A DNA stretch of 64,000 nt from Pukyongia sp963768085 (GCA_963768085.1 CAVYGO010000004.1:1-64000); one strand, 5' to 3'. Numbered from the stretch's first letter, positions 25,420 to 35,228 are shown. Program-made: numbers and translations. The notes: generated by a model not told the origin, from the letters alone.

Positions 25420-25989
25420 CTAATGGGAATCAACAAGCAGATTCTCAAGAATATCAACTACCTCTTCACTATCCCATTGTGCGGCACCTGTCTTTTGAAT
25501 GATGATCTCGCCATCGGTATCTATTAAAAAAGTGGTAGGAATTGTTGTCACCCGAAGTTCGGCAGGAGGCCTTTGTGTTTCCCGATAGACCGGAAAATCG
25601 TAGCCTTTCTTTTCCATAAACTTATTCACTGTGGCGGCATCTTCAGCCGTTACAAAATAGAAATCCACCTTATCACCATAGGCCGTGTACAGTTTCTGCA
25701 TAGATGGTAATTCTGCAAGACAAGGAGGGCACCAGGTAGCCCAGAGATTAAGTAGTACCACCTTATCCTCTGAATTAGAAAAATCAATAGTTGATCCGTC
25801 GACAGTGGAAAGCTGCCAATGGTAATTTGAAAGTTTTTTCCTTACCGATGAATCCACTTCTGAAGGAGATGCCATAATCAATTGCTGAAAAAACACTTTA
25901 ATAGGAATTGAGGTTTGAGGGACAATCAGTAATCCTACAAAAACTACGATCAATAAATTCAGCCAGTTCTTTTTAAAAAACGGTCTCAT
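25420..25989 (-). CDS. TlpA/ResA-like thioredoxin-fold protein, membrane anchored
   Basis: 189 aa. One N-terminal hydrophobic segment (about 10-30) anchors it to the inner membrane with the thioredoxin domain outside. The redox site is WATWCPPCLAELPS (CPPC near 92-95). The TIPTTFLIDTDGEI motif contains the cis-proline. Such proteins reduce apocytochrome c or other periplasmic disulfides; the partner is not evident. It lies downstream of aconitase, separated by a terminator. Confidence 0.9.
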   Translation of the reverse strand: MRPFFKKNWLNLLIVVFVGLLIVPQTSIPIKVFFQQLIMASPSEVDSSVRKKLSNYHWQLSTVDGSTIDFSNSEDKVVLLNLWATWCPPCLAELPSMQKLYTAYGDKVDFYFVTAEDAATVNKFMEKKGYDFPVYRETQRPPAELRVTTIPTTFLIDTDGEIIIQKTGAAQWDSEEVVDILENLLVDSH

Positions 25990-26024
25990 AAGTGTCTTGG
26001 TCAGATTAACAATTGAAAGCTAAC

Positions 26025-26053
26025 AAAAAACTCCTGGCACAAGCAGGAGTTTT
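26025..26053 (-). terminator. terminator of aconitase gene
   Basis: AAAACTCCTG (26027-26036) pairs perfectly with CAGGAGTTTT (26044-26053). On the reverse strand the T-run follows. It separates acn from the TlpA-like gene. Confidence 0.88.
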
Positions 26054-26075
26054 CCATATGGTTCATCATTGAATA

Positions 26076-28340
26076 TTATGCGTTCTGTTTTTTAATCAGA
26101 TTGAGTGCGGAGCCTTCCCTGTACCATTCGATCTGCGCATCGTTATACGTATGGTTCGCCATGATGGTATCCTTACTTCCGTCCATATGCACAACCTCAA
26201 TTGTGAGCGGTTTTCCCGGAGCAAATTCGGCAATATCCACGAAATTAAAGGTGTCATCTTCCTGTATCAGATCATAATCACTTTCATTAGCAAAAGTAAG
26301 TCCCAGCATTCCCTGTTTCTTAAGGTTGGTCTCATGAATTCTCGCAAAGGACTTCACTAAGACAGCGGCCACTCCAAGGTGTCTGGGCTGCATGGCTGCA
26401 TGTTCACGAGATGATCCTTCCCCATAATTGTGATCGCCTACAACAATGGTTCGAATTCCTGCTGCTTTATACGTTCTTTGGGTATCCGGAACACCAGCAT
26501 ATTCTCCATCCAACTGGCTCTTTACAAAATTGGTCTTCTTATTAAAAGCGTTCACAGCTCCAATGAGCGTATTGTTAGCAATATTATCCAGATGGCCTCG
26601 ATAACGAAGCCATGGCCCGGCCATAGAAATATGATCGGTAGTACACTTTCCAAATGCTTTGATGAGAAGCTTTACGCCTCTCAGTTCCTCGTCTTTTATT
26701 GGTTGGAAAGGAGTTAAAAGCTGCAGCCTTTCACTGGTAGGGTTCACCACCACATTTACCACACTTCCGTCAGCATCCGGTTCAAGATAACCAGCATCTT
26801 CTACTTCAAATCCACGAGGGGGTAGTTCAATGCCCCTGGGCTCGTCCAGTTTTACTTCTTCCCCCTCTTCATTGATGAGAGTATCACGCATAGGATCGAA
26901 ATCTAAACGTCCTGAAATTGCAATAGCCGCGACCATCTCGGGTGATCCTACAAAGGCATGTGTATTCGGATTGCCATCTGCTCTTTTCGAAAAATTTCTG
27001 TTGAAGGAGTGGACGATAGTATTCTTCTCATCTCCCAGCACATCACTTCGGTCCCACTGACCTATACAAGGCCCACAGGCATTTGTAAAAATAGTTGCAC
27101 CAAGATTTTCAAAAACCTGCAATAAACCATCTCTTTGAGCCGTATAACGAATTTGTTCCGATCCCGGGTTTATTCCAAAATCACTTTTAGGTTTCAAATT
27201 CTTATCAATTGCCTGTTGTGCGATCGAAGCAGCCCGGGTAAGGTCTTCATAGGAGGAATTAGTACATGACCCGATAAGACCCCACATGACATTGATTGGC
27301 CAATCATTTTTGCGAGCTTTGTCACCTAGCTCCCCAACAGGCGTAGCCAGATCCGGGGTGAAGGGTCCATTCAAATGCGGACGTAATTCGGAAAGATTAA
27401 TCTCGATCACCTGGTCGAAATACTGCTCCGGATTTTCATACACTTCGGGATCACCTGTTAAATATTCCCTGATCTTATTTGCCTCATCGGCGATTGCTTC
27501 CCTGTCGGTCGCGCGTAGGAATCGCTCCATGGCATCATCATAACCAAAAGTAGAGGTAGTTGCCCCTATCTCTGCTCCCATATTAGATATAGTTCCTTTA
27601 CCGGTACAGGATAAATTCTTTGCCCCAGGCCCAAAATACTCCACAATGGCACCAGTCCCACCTTTTACTGTAAGGATCCCGGCTACTTTTAGAATAACAT
27701 CCTTAGATGCCGTCCATCCATTCAACTCCCCGGTAAGTTTTACTCCTATTAATTTCGGGAATTTTAATTCCCACGGCATTCCGGCCATTACATCAACAGC
27801 ATCTGCACCCCCTACACCAACCGCTACCATTCCCAAGCCTCCGGCGTTAACCGTGTGTGAGTCGGTACCAATCATCATTCCGCCAGGAAAAGCATAATTT
27901 TCCAGTACTACCTGGTGAATAATACCGGCGCCAGGTTTCCAGAAGCCAATTCCGTATTTGTTCGACACAGATTCAAGAAAATCGAACACCTCATGACTCG
28001 TATCATTCGCTCTTTTTAAATCGACTGTTGCTCCATCTTTCGCCTGGATCAGGTGATCACAGTGAACGGTAGTTGGCACCGCCACCTTATCTTTTCCGGC
28101 CTGCATGAACTGTAATAAGGCCATTTGGGCGGTCGCGTCCTGACAAGCAATCCTGTCTGGAGCAAAATCCACATAATTTACGCCTCTTTTGAATGCTGTT
28201 GTAGGTGCTCCATCCCATAAATGAGCATATAATATCTTTTCTGAAAGTGTGAGTGGTTTCCCCACAACTTCACGAGCCTTGTCGACGCGTGATGGTAAGG
28301 TTGCATATACTTTCTTTATCATTTCAATGTCAAATGCCAT
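26076..28340 (-). CDS. aconitate hydratase
   Basis: TCA-cycle enzyme interconverting citrate and isocitrate through a [4Fe-4S] cluster. 754 aa, the size of the mitochondrial-type family (shorter than AcnA/IRP1 at ~890 aa). Cluster cysteines are in GSCTNSSYED and ACGPCIGQW. Substrate motifs include PTTVHCDHLIQ, IGTDSHTVNAGG and the swivelling-domain GDHNYGEGSSREHAA. The start MAFDIEMIKKVYA is typical. It is monocistronic and followed by a terminator. The 225 bp upstream is AT-rich with a TAATTTCG -7-like box but no clear TTG. Confidence 0.96.
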   Translation of the reverse strand: MAFDIEMIKKVYATLPSRVDKAREVVGKPLTLSEKILYAHLWDGAPTTAFKRGVNYVDFAPDRIACQDATAQMALLQFMQAGKDKVAVPTTVHCDHLIQAKDGATVDLKRANDTSHEVFDFLESVSNKYGIGFWKPGAGIIHQVVLENYAFPGGMMIGTDSHTVNAGGLGMVAVGVGGADAVDVMAGMPWELKFPKLIGVKLTGELNGWTASKDVILKVAGILTVKGGTGAIVEYFGPGAKNLSCTGKGTISNMGAEIGATTSTFGYDDAMERFLRATDREAIADEANKIREYLTGDPEVYENPEQYFDQVIEINLSELRPHLNGPFTPDLATPVGELGDKARKNDWPINVMWGLIGSCTNSSYEDLTRAASIAQQAIDKNLKPKSDFGINPGSEQIRYTAQRDGLLQVFENLGATIFTNACGPCIGQWDRSDVLGDEKNTIVHSFNRNFSKRADGNPNTHAFVGSPEMVAAIAISGRLDFDPMRDTLINEEGEEVKLDEPRGIELPPRGFEVEDAGYLEPDADGSVVNVVVNPTSERLQLLTPFQPIKDEELRGVKLLIKAFGKCTTDHISMAGPWLRYRGHLDNIANNTLIGAVNAFNKKTNFVKSQLDGEYAGVPDTQRTYKAAGIRTIVVGDHNYGEGSSREHAAMQPRHLGVAAVLVKSFARIHETNLKKQGMLGLTFANESDYDLIQEDDTFNFVDIAEFAPGKPLTIEVVHMDGSKDTIMANHTYNDAQIEWYREGSALNLIKKQNA

Positions 28341-28565
28341 ACTTATTATTTTTGGTTGTGACTGATTAGAATCCCCGGAAATCTATTTTCATGTAATTGC
28401 TGAAATCGATCTTTTGCCAATCGCGTTGCGAAATTACAAAATTTTAAAATAATTTAAAAATATCTAAAGAAACAGCGATTTAGGTAAATATAATTCAGAA
28501 AAAGGTAATTTTCATTGAACTAATTTAACGATATATCAATTTTAAGTACTAAAAATTAACATATT

Positions 28566-29714
28566 CTAATTTTTCTTATATCCTAAAAATTTTAAAATTC
28601 TAGGGGAATCTCGCAAATCGGTAAATGGCTTCTCAAAGTATTTATACAAGAGAAAGGAAAACAAAATGGTAATTCCCCAGTAGAGGAAAGTATATAACCA
28701 AAGGGAAATACCTGTGAGTTCTTCCGAAGGAAAAATTGTCTTCAGACTGTGCAGTATGATCGTATAGTGCAAGAGGTATAACGAATAGGAGATCAGGCTT
28801 ATGGTGGTGAAGAATTTCACAACAAGTTTAGATCCTATTTCCATTGTAATGAGATACGGGATAAGGCAACAAATAGCGATCGAGTGGAATCCCAGATACC
28901 AGATGATCATAAAACCGGGTGTATTCTCCACAGTAATACCTAAAGGTACACGAATAATATTCAGAAATATGAGGGCAATCAGACCTGCAAACAGCAGCAA
29001 TCGTTCATGTTTATGAACCCATGTGGTATATTTATTATAGAAATATCGCAAAAGAAATCCCCAATAAACCGCATCTAGTCTGTAGATAAGTACTTTCCTG
29101 ATCGATTCGTTCCATTCGAAGATATCGGCCACAGATTGTGTGTAGTAGAAATACACTTTGGTTAGTGTAAAGCAGATAAGTATGAATATGGTAACCCATA
29201 GGTAGAATTTATCTCTATTCTTTTTTGGAAAGAAAAGGATAAGTCCGTATAACAGGAAAGGACCGATGATATAAGAGAATTGTTCAACCGCCAAACTCCA
29301 GGATACGCGATAGAACGGCAATGAAGTTTCAGAGAAATTCTGGATATACACGATGTACTTATAAATCTTTTCGGGGAATTCACCGTAGATGAAATACCAT
29401 ACCAACACATTGACAAAAAGCAATAAATAATAATTGGGGAAGGTTCGGAACCAACGGCGGAAAAGAAAGTGTTTAATGTTCGTAAAAGAAAAATCAGGGA
29501 GTAATATCTCACGCCATACGATCTTACCAATTAAGAAACCACTTATAATAAAAAAGATCTCCACCCCTGCCGTACCACTAAGCTTCATGGCTGCACTAAC
29601 AACTTTTGGGTAATGATCACTGATCCACAACGTATGAGAGAAAAGTACAAGGAGAATGGCAAATGTCCGGGCTACATCCAGGCCAACATTTCTCTTTTTA
29701 TAGCTGATGTTCAT
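28566..29714 (-). CDS. acyltransferase family 3 membrane protein
   Basis: 382 aa with about ten transmembrane helices, typical of the acyltransferase-3 (OafA/NodX) family that acylates surface glycans or other extracytoplasmic targets. The N-terminal motif RNVGLDVARTFAILLVLFSHTLWI carries the conserved histidine, and GVEIFFIISGFLIGK is the second hallmark. The acceptor substrate is unknown. It lies 44 bp after a small membrane-protein gene on the same strand. The 225 bp between this gene and acn holds no other gene. Confidence 0.9.
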   Translation of the reverse strand: MNISYKKRNVGLDVARTFAILLVLFSHTLWISDHYPKVVSAAMKLSGTAGVEIFFIISGFLIGKIVWREILLPDFSFTNIKHFLFRRWFRTFPNYYLLLFVNVLVWYFIYGEFPEKIYKYIVYIQNFSETSLPFYRVSWSLAVEQFSYIIGPFLLYGLILFFPKKNRDKFYLWVTIFILICFTLTKVYFYYTQSVADIFEWNESIRKVLIYRLDAVYWGFLLRYFYNKYTTWVHKHERLLLFAGLIALIFLNIIRVPLGITVENTPGFMIIWYLGFHSIAICCLIPYLITMEIGSKLVVKFFTTISLISYSLYLLHYTIILHSLKTIFPSEELTGISLWLYTFLYWGITILFSFLLYKYFEKPFTDLRDSPRILKFLGYKKN

Positions 29715-29758
29715 AGGTTGGGGTTAGCATTTTCGAGAGGAAAGTTACTAAAAAAGAA

Positions 29759-29947
29759 CTAGGTGTTATTCCTGCGTTTAAAGATAAACCAAATTACGAG
29801 TCCGATCATTAAGGAGAGCGATCCAATGGAAAGTAACGCATTGCCACCTAAACCAAAAATCTCCCAGTGTAATACTTTGAATAGTATTCCGATGACTAAA
29901 AGAATCATTCCTAAAATAACTAGTATGATTCCAGGGATTCGTTTCAC
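29759..29947 (-). CDS. small membrane protein resembling the GldL N-terminus
   Basis: 62 aa, two hydrophobic helices (about 5-26 and 33-56) and a basic tail (FKRRNNT). The segment IGILFKVLHWEIFGLGGNALLSIG resembles the N-terminal membrane hairpin of the gliding/T9SS motor protein GldL. It is far too short to be GldL and has no GldM partner nearby. It starts 9 bp after the MoxR stop and is probably cotranscribed with it. Function unknown. Confidence 0.65.
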   Translation of the reverse strand: MKRIPGIILVILGMILLVIGILFKVLHWEIFGLGGNALLSIGSLSLMIGLVIWFIFKRRNNT

Positions 29948-29956
29948 AACTTCACG

Positions 29957-30910
29957 CTAATATAAGCTGGTTACAATTTCTTCGATAGTAAGTCCTTCGG
30001 CTTCGGCTTTGTAATTTTTAATAAGTCGGTGGCGTAAAATTCCTATAGCCACTTTCTGAACATCTTCTATATCCGGTGAGAATTTTCCATTCAGGGCAGC
30101 AATCGCTTTCGCTGCCAGAATCAGATTCTGCGAAGCCCTTGGTCCGGCGCCCCAGTCGATATAGTTTTTTATAATTTCCGGTGCTGCCTGACTCTTAGGT
30201 CTCGTCTTGCCAACGAGTGTCACAGCATATTCAATCACATTATCAGCCACGGGGACTTTCCTAATGAGCTGTTGATAATTGATTATTTCTTCCCCGGTAA
30301 AAAGCGGGTTTACGGTTTGAGTCACCCCGCCGGTAGTGGTTTTTACTACCTCCACTTCTTCGGAAAATGATGGATATTCCAGGTTGATGGCGAACATAAA
30401 GCGGTCTAACTGAGCTTCCGGTAAGGGATAGGTTCCTTCCTGCTCAATTGGGTTTTGAGTGGCCAGTACGAAATACGGGCTGTCTAATTCATATCGATGA
30501 CCTGCTACCGTCACCACACGTTCCTGCATGGCCTCAAGTAAGGCAGCCTGGGTCTTGGGAGGAGTTCGGTTTATTTCATCGGCAAGAATAATATTCGAGA
30601 AAATAGGGCCTTTGATGAATTTGAACTCCCTGTTCTGGTCGAGAATCTCAGATCCCAATATATCGCTAGGCATTAGATCCGGTGTAAATTGAATTCGTTT
30701 GAAATGTAACCCCAAGGCCTCAGCTACGGTATGCACCAGCAATGTCTTAGCCAGGCCGGGAACCCCAATAAGTAAAGCATGTCCACCGGAAAAGATAGAT
30801 AAGAGAACCTGCTCAACGACCTCATCCTGTCCTACTATAACTTTTTTAATTTCCTGCTTTAAAGCATTGTATTTAGCCACTAATTGTTCTACTGCTGCTA
30901 CGTCGGACAT
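29957..30910 (-). CDS. MoxR-family AAA+ ATPase
   Basis: 317 aa chaperone-like ATPase. Walker A is GVPGLAKTLL (about 44-53), Walker B is IILADEINRTPPKTQAALLEAMQE, and sensor 1 is FVLATQNPIEQEGTYPLPEAQLDRF. MoxR proteins usually work with DUF58/VWA proteins in metal insertion or envelope complex assembly; none is encoded here. It lies 9 bp downstream of three SurA/PpiC foldase genes on the same strand, so an envelope role is plausible. Confidence 0.93.
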   Translation of the reverse strand: MSDVAAVEQLVAKYNALKQEIKKVIVGQDEVVEQVLLSIFSGGHALLIGVPGLAKTLLVHTVAEALGLHFKRIQFTPDLMPSDILGSEILDQNREFKFIKGPIFSNIILADEINRTPPKTQAALLEAMQERVVTVAGHRYELDSPYFVLATQNPIEQEGTYPLPEAQLDRFMFAINLEYPSFSEEVEVVKTTTGGVTQTVNPLFTGEEIINYQQLIRKVPVADNVIEYAVTLVGKTRPKSQAAPEIIKNYIDWGAGPRASQNLILAAKAIAALNGKFSPDIEDVQKVAIGILRHRLIKNYKAEAEGLTIEEIVTSLY

Positions 30911-30919
30911 ATAGTTTCT

Positions 30920-32371
30920 CTATTTATTTTTTTGCCAGTTGTTAGAAAATTCACAATCTGTATAATCTCGATTCACATTGATATACGTTTCGCCGATTTT
31001 CTCCTCCTGCCATTCCTGTATCGCCTTAATTTGTTTCTCTTTAAGGGCGAGTTCCTTGATCTTCTCGTAATCCTTCACATAGTCTGCCGGATGTTCTTCA
31101 AATCGTTTGGTGATGGTAAGAATCTTATAACTACTCTTTCCGGTACGGTCACGGTCGGTAAAAACTTTCGACACTTCTCCTTCGGCCAGGTTATAGACCT
31201 GTGCGCTTAAGGCGGGATCCATTTTTGTAAGGTCGAAGCGGGTATCTCCTGTAATAGGATTCATAAGGCGTCCACCACTGTTTCGGGTTTCCTTCTGATC
31301 GGAATACATGCGAGCCGCATCGCCAAAACTAATATTGTCCTTCACAATATCTTCACGCAACTTTTCAATGTTCTCTTTTGCTTTATCCAAGGTCGCCTGT
31401 GTAACTTCGGGAAAGAGGAGTATGTGCCGAACATCTACTTCCTGCCCAAGAATTTTTTCAACATACAGAATATGGTATCCAAAAGAAGTTTCAAAAGGTT
31501 CGCTAACCTCACCTTCCAGTAAAGAAAATGCCTGATCTTTAAATTCCTTCGCAAACGGAGCATCTCGTTTTATACCCGGAATTAGTCCTCCTTTACGGGC
31601 ACTTCCTTCATCTTTACTGTATAAAACTGCCTTGGTGGCAAAACTCGACCCATTCTCAACGATATCGGTTCGAATGGTATTGAGCCTTTCTAAAACATCT
31701 TCTTTGGCCGCTTCAGTGATCTCAGGTTCTACTACTATTTGGGCTACTTCTACCTCAGCACCAAAAACAGGTCGCTCGTCTTCAGGGATGGAATAGAAGA
31801 AGCTGCGAATTTCTTCAGGGGTAATCTCAACATTTTCTATCACTTTATTCTGCATTTCACCCGCGAGCGCAATTTGCTTATTCACAGCAAAGAGCTGCTT
31901 TCTGAGATCTGCGATATTGTCCTTGCGGTAATAAGCCGCTACTTTTTCTTCTGAACCTAATTCGCTGATAAGATACTGCATCTGCTGATCCAACCTTGAA
32001 TTTATCTGATCATCTGGAATTAATATACTATCCTGTTTCGCATGATGGGCATATAATTTATCTTCCAATAGCTTACCAAGCATCTGGCACCGTGTAATTC
32101 CTTCAATAGATGCACCTTGTTGTTGCATCTCGAGAAAACTAAGGTCGATATCAAATTCTACGATCACAAATTCACCCACTACAGCACTCACTCCACCTGC
32201 TTTGATTCTCTTGAATGTTTTTACCGTATCCTTCACAGCTTCCATTTCCGGGGTCTCCTCGATTGCCTCAACTTCCAGTGTATTTTCCTTTGCCAATTCA
32301 ATAACCTGTGCTTTCAAGGTACCAAAACTTAGTAACAGGCAAAAAAAACTACAGATCGTTATAAACTTCAT
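30920..32371 (-). CDS. peptidyl-prolyl isomerase, SurA-like (two parvulin domains)
   Basis: 483 aa periplasmic foldase. The start at ATG 32371 (MKFITICSFFCLLLSFGTLKA) gives a clean signal peptide; an in-frame ATG at 32392 adds only a charged extension. A SurA_N-like region (~60-190) is followed by two parvulin domains (about 205-310 and 320-420) with the DVRHILLFPEV and SFGYHILYVEK signatures. It should escort outer-membrane proteins. It overlaps the preceding lipoprotein gene by 23 bp. Confidence 0.9.
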   Translation of the reverse strand: MKFITICSFFCLLLSFGTLKAQVIELAKENTLEVEAIEETPEMEAVKDTVKTFKRIKAGGVSAVVGEFVIVEFDIDLSFLEMQQQGASIEGITRCQMLGKLLEDKLYAHHAKQDSILIPDDQINSRLDQQMQYLISELGSEEKVAAYYRKDNIADLRKQLFAVNKQIALAGEMQNKVIENVEITPEEIRSFFYSIPEDERPVFGAEVEVAQIVVEPEITEAAKEDVLERLNTIRTDIVENGSSFATKAVLYSKDEGSARKGGLIPGIKRDAPFAKEFKDQAFSLLEGEVSEPFETSFGYHILYVEKILGQEVDVRHILLFPEVTQATLDKAKENIEKLREDIVKDNISFGDAARMYSDQKETRNSGGRLMNPITGDTRFDLTKMDPALSAQVYNLAEGEVSKVFTDRDRTGKSSYKILTITKRFEEHPADYVKDYEKIKELALKEKQIKAIQEWQEEKIGETYINVNRDYTDCEFSNNWQKNK

Positions 32372-33203
32372 ACTTATTATTTTTAACCGCATCTTTCGTA
32401 ATATCTATTTCCAACTTTTTTATCAATTCGAGTTTTCGTTTATTCAGAATGATCTCGCGTATCGTAGGCCGAACATGCGATAAGGGCGCAATATCATTCG
32501 GTTGCAGTACATCTTCAATTTTCACCAAATATACTCCTAATGAATCTTGTAATTGTGCAAAATTTGATTTTTTTAACACATTGGGAGACGCATTCCTTAG
32601 GACCGGTAGTGCCCCAACTACTGCCGATTTTCGAACCCAGATGGAATCGTTGAGATTAAACGCTTTAAACTGAATACTCAATGAATCCAAAGTTTTTTTA
32701 TCTTCTGAATTGAATCTTTCCAATATGTTTCGGGTGGATGTAAGGTTCGAGAAGTTTTCATCCAAATGGATGTAACGTATCTTGAAGAGTTCGTCATTCA
32801 GTTTAAAAATCTCTTTGTTTTTATCGTAGTACTTGTTAAATTCCGTTTCAGTGATAACACTATCCAATTGCCGGGACACAATGGTGTTTTTATATGCTTC
32901 AGTTAACAAGTCGTTCTTATAGTCATTAACCAGTTTTTCATAATCCTCCAGCTGAGTTTCGGAAAGATTTATCCTGGCCTGATCTATCAGAAGTTGCTGT
33001 GTGGCCCATCGATTTATAAAATTAGTAACAATGAGCGTACTGTCTTCCGCCGTAGTATTCTCGGAAATTAATGACTCGATATCTTCCTCATATAAGAAGC
33101 TATCGTTAACCCGTGCAATAGGAATTTTATTGGTATCTGGTTTCAAAAAATCACATGACAGCACCAGTAAAAAGCAGACTATTAATATGAGGCTTTTGCG
33201 TAT
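32349..33203 (-). CDS. SurA/PpiC-like lipoprotein, parvulin domain degenerate (AUA start proposed)
   Basis: About 284 aa if translation begins at ATA 33203, which overlaps the upstream stop as TAATA. This gives a lipoprotein signal (IRKSLILIVCFLLVLSC). Starting at the next option, GTG 33164, would cut the signal peptide to two residues before the lipobox Cys. The body is helical, SurA_N-like (ISENTTAEDSTLIVTNFINRWATQQLLIDQA). The parvulin-like part is weak (FKIRYIHLDENFS, GVYLVKIEDVLQ), so it may be a chaperone only. Middle gene of a three-gene foldase operon. Confidence 0.8.
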   Translation of the reverse strand: MRKSLILIVCFLLVLSCDFLKPDTNKIPIARVNDSFLYEEDIESLISENTTAEDSTLIVTNFINRWATQQLLIDQARINLSETQLEDYEKLVNDYKNDLLTEAYKNTIVSRQLDSVITETEFNKYYDKNKEIFKLNDELFKIRYIHLDENFSNLTSTRNILERFNSEDKKTLDSLSIQFKAFNLNDSIWVRKSAVVGALPVLRNASPNVLKKSNFAQLQDSLGVYLVKIEDVLQPNDIAPLSHVRPTIREIILNKRKLELIKKLEIDITKDAVKNNKYEVYNDL

Positions 33204-35173
33204 TAAGATTTGAGTTCTTTTTTAAGTTTCTTTAGTACTTTTTTGTTCACTTGAACTTTATACTTATTCCGTAGCGATGTCATCCATTCCTTTTCGAGTT
33301 GAGCCTGGTAGCTATTCAGTACCTTTCCACGAACTTCATCGAGTTTCTTAATTCCGGGAGCAATAATTTCGGTAATATTTAATACAACGTAGGAACCCTC
33401 ATTATTGTATATACGGGAGACTCCTTTTTCTACATTGAGATCCTTAGGTAATTGTCTGTCCTGCACTTCAAAAGTTCCTGAGGTGATAATAGCATTCACT
33501 TCCTTTTCCTTATTTAAAGCTTCCTTTATCTCTTCCTCGGTCTTTCCTTCTGAAAACATATTTCGAGCTTGTTCAGCATACTCTTTGGAAGTTGCAGACA
33601 CTATGGTCGCTTCAATTCGCTGGCCCCATTTATAATTCTCCTTCACACTTTTATAAAACTCATTCAATCCAAGTGAATCTAACTTTGCTTTTTGCCAGAC
33701 ATTTTCACGCATCAAGTCGAAAATCAGTAATCCATTGCGATATTCATTTATGGTGGCAGCATATTCTTCATTCTCCAATTCTAACTTTGCTCGGTAGTAA
33801 GACTTAAGGCCATAGACCTCAAATTCATCATACAAGGTTTTCACCGCTTGCCTCATGTTCATATTAGGCCCAACACGTCTTTGCCGCTTTTCTACATAAC
33901 GGGCAAAATCCTCGAAATCGAATTTTTTATCACCCACAGTAAAAATGGTCTTCTTAACTACAGGTGGTAAGGAATCGTATATATATTGCCTTTTAAAAAT
34001 TTCTTTGGGTAGATATTCTTCGAAGTACTTCTGATATGGCTCGCCTTTACTAAATCCATATCTATCCTTTATCTTAGCACTGATAGCACTAGTAACCACT
34101 TTTGAACGATCACCAGCCTTCACCCTCTTCTCCAAAGATGGCTTGAGTTCTTCGAATGTGGCTTTCTTATGGATCTCATCCAGTTTAACGATATGCCAGC
34201 CAAATTCCGACTTGAAAGGTTTTGTATAATCCGCAACTTCCGTAAGTCCAAAAGCATAACTTTCAAATATTTTGGATCGCAAAGATCCCTTACCGAATTT
34301 GTTCAATTTTCCACCTCGTATGGCAGAGTTCTTATCATCTGAATATTGATCGGCGAGTTGCGCAAAATCCTCACCCTGCTTTAACATTTTATATATCTCA
34401 TTAATGCGTTCCTCGGGATCGAAGGTTCGGGAATCATCATCCCTGTCGGTCACCATGATATGGGAAACCGAAATTTCTGAACCTTTGGCACGTCTGTTCA
34501 TGACCTTAATGATATGATACCCGAATTGCGTTCGTACTATTTCGGATATATCGCCCACCTTTGTATTATAAGCGGCGGATTCGAACGGGTATACCATTGA
34601 GAATACGGTAAAATATCCCAGATAACCACCGCGCTCACTGGCATTCGGTTCTGTGGAGTATTTCTTGGCAAGTTCGGTAAAATCCTCACCGGCCAGGGTA
34701 CGTTCTCTTAAAGTCTTAATCGTATTATACGCTTTTAAAGTGTCCTGGGCAGGAGCGCTGTAATCGACGCCAATCAGTATGTGCCGAGCCTCTATTTCTT
34801 CAAGACCCCTGTTATAGGCCTCTTCAACCAGGTCCTCGGCCAATTTGGTATCATAAATATAATTCCGCGAAAGCTGTTCTTCGTACTTTTCGAATTCCTC
34901 TATGTAAGACTGTTTTTTATCAAATTGCGCATCGTAAGCTTCAGCAATTTTCAGTTTATAGTCGATAAAAAGATCCAGGTAACCTTCAACGGTCTTCTGA
35001 CTCTCGTCCTTTACCAGATCGAGATTCTTTTTATATACTTGTTTAAATTCAGAAACAAATACAGGTTTATCATCAATAGTGAGTAATACATCATTTTTCT
35101 TTTGAGAAAAACCCTGGACTAGTGTAAATACCAAGGAAAAAATCAACACTAAATATCTATTCATTGTATTCAT
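33203..35173 (-). CDS. peptidyl-prolyl isomerase, SurA-like (long form)
   Basis: 656 aa periplasmic foldase with a signal peptide (NRYLVLIFSLVFTLVQGFS, cleavage near 24). The N-terminal helical SurA-like part is followed by two parvulin domains starting at EIEARHILIGVDYSAPA (about 130) and GSEISVSHIMVTDRDDD (about 235), with FGYHIIKVMNRR and FGWHIVKLDEI strands. The long C-terminal helical region (~360-656) is family specific. It is the first gene of the operon, directly downstream of a consensus promoter. Confidence 0.92.
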   Translation of the reverse strand: MNTMNRYLVLIFSLVFTLVQGFSQKKNDVLLTIDDKPVFVSEFKQVYKKNLDLVKDESQKTVEGYLDLFIDYKLKIAEAYDAQFDKKQSYIEEFEKYEEQLSRNYIYDTKLAEDLVEEAYNRGLEEIEARHILIGVDYSAPAQDTLKAYNTIKTLRERTLAGEDFTELAKKYSTEPNASERGGYLGYFTVFSMVYPFESAAYNTKVGDISEIVRTQFGYHIIKVMNRRAKGSEISVSHIMVTDRDDDSRTFDPEERINEIYKMLKQGEDFAQLADQYSDDKNSAIRGGKLNKFGKGSLRSKIFESYAFGLTEVADYTKPFKSEFGWHIVKLDEIHKKATFEELKPSLEKRVKAGDRSKVVTSAISAKIKDRYGFSKGEPYQKYFEEYLPKEIFKRQYIYDSLPPVVKKTIFTVGDKKFDFEDFARYVEKRQRRVGPNMNMRQAVKTLYDEFEVYGLKSYYRAKLELENEEYAATINEYRNGLLIFDLMRENVWQKAKLDSLGLNEFYKSVKENYKWGQRIEATIVSATSKEYAEQARNMFSEGKTEEEIKEALNKEKEVNAIITSGTFEVQDRQLPKDLNVEKGVSRIYNNEGSYVVLNITEIIAPGIKKLDEVRGKVLNSYQAQLEKEWMTSLRNKYKVQVNKKVLKKLKKELKS

Positions 35174-35198
35174 TATTTATTTATTTATTCAGGTGTCG

Positions 35199-35228
35199 CA
35201 AAAATAACAAAATAGGCCGGTTACACAA
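35199..35228 (-). promoter_or_regulatory. promoter of the SurA-like foldase operon
   Basis: Reverse strand: TTG (35226-35228), 19 nt, TATTTTTG (35199-35206), then CGAC. It fits the TTG-N19-TAnnTTTG consensus and lies ~25 bp before the first foldase gene. Confidence 0.8.

Noticed and set aside
29759..29947. Identification of the 62-aa membrane protein as GldL
   Set aside because: GldL is more than 200 aa and neighbours GldK, GldM and GldN; only a short membrane hairpin resemblance is seen here.
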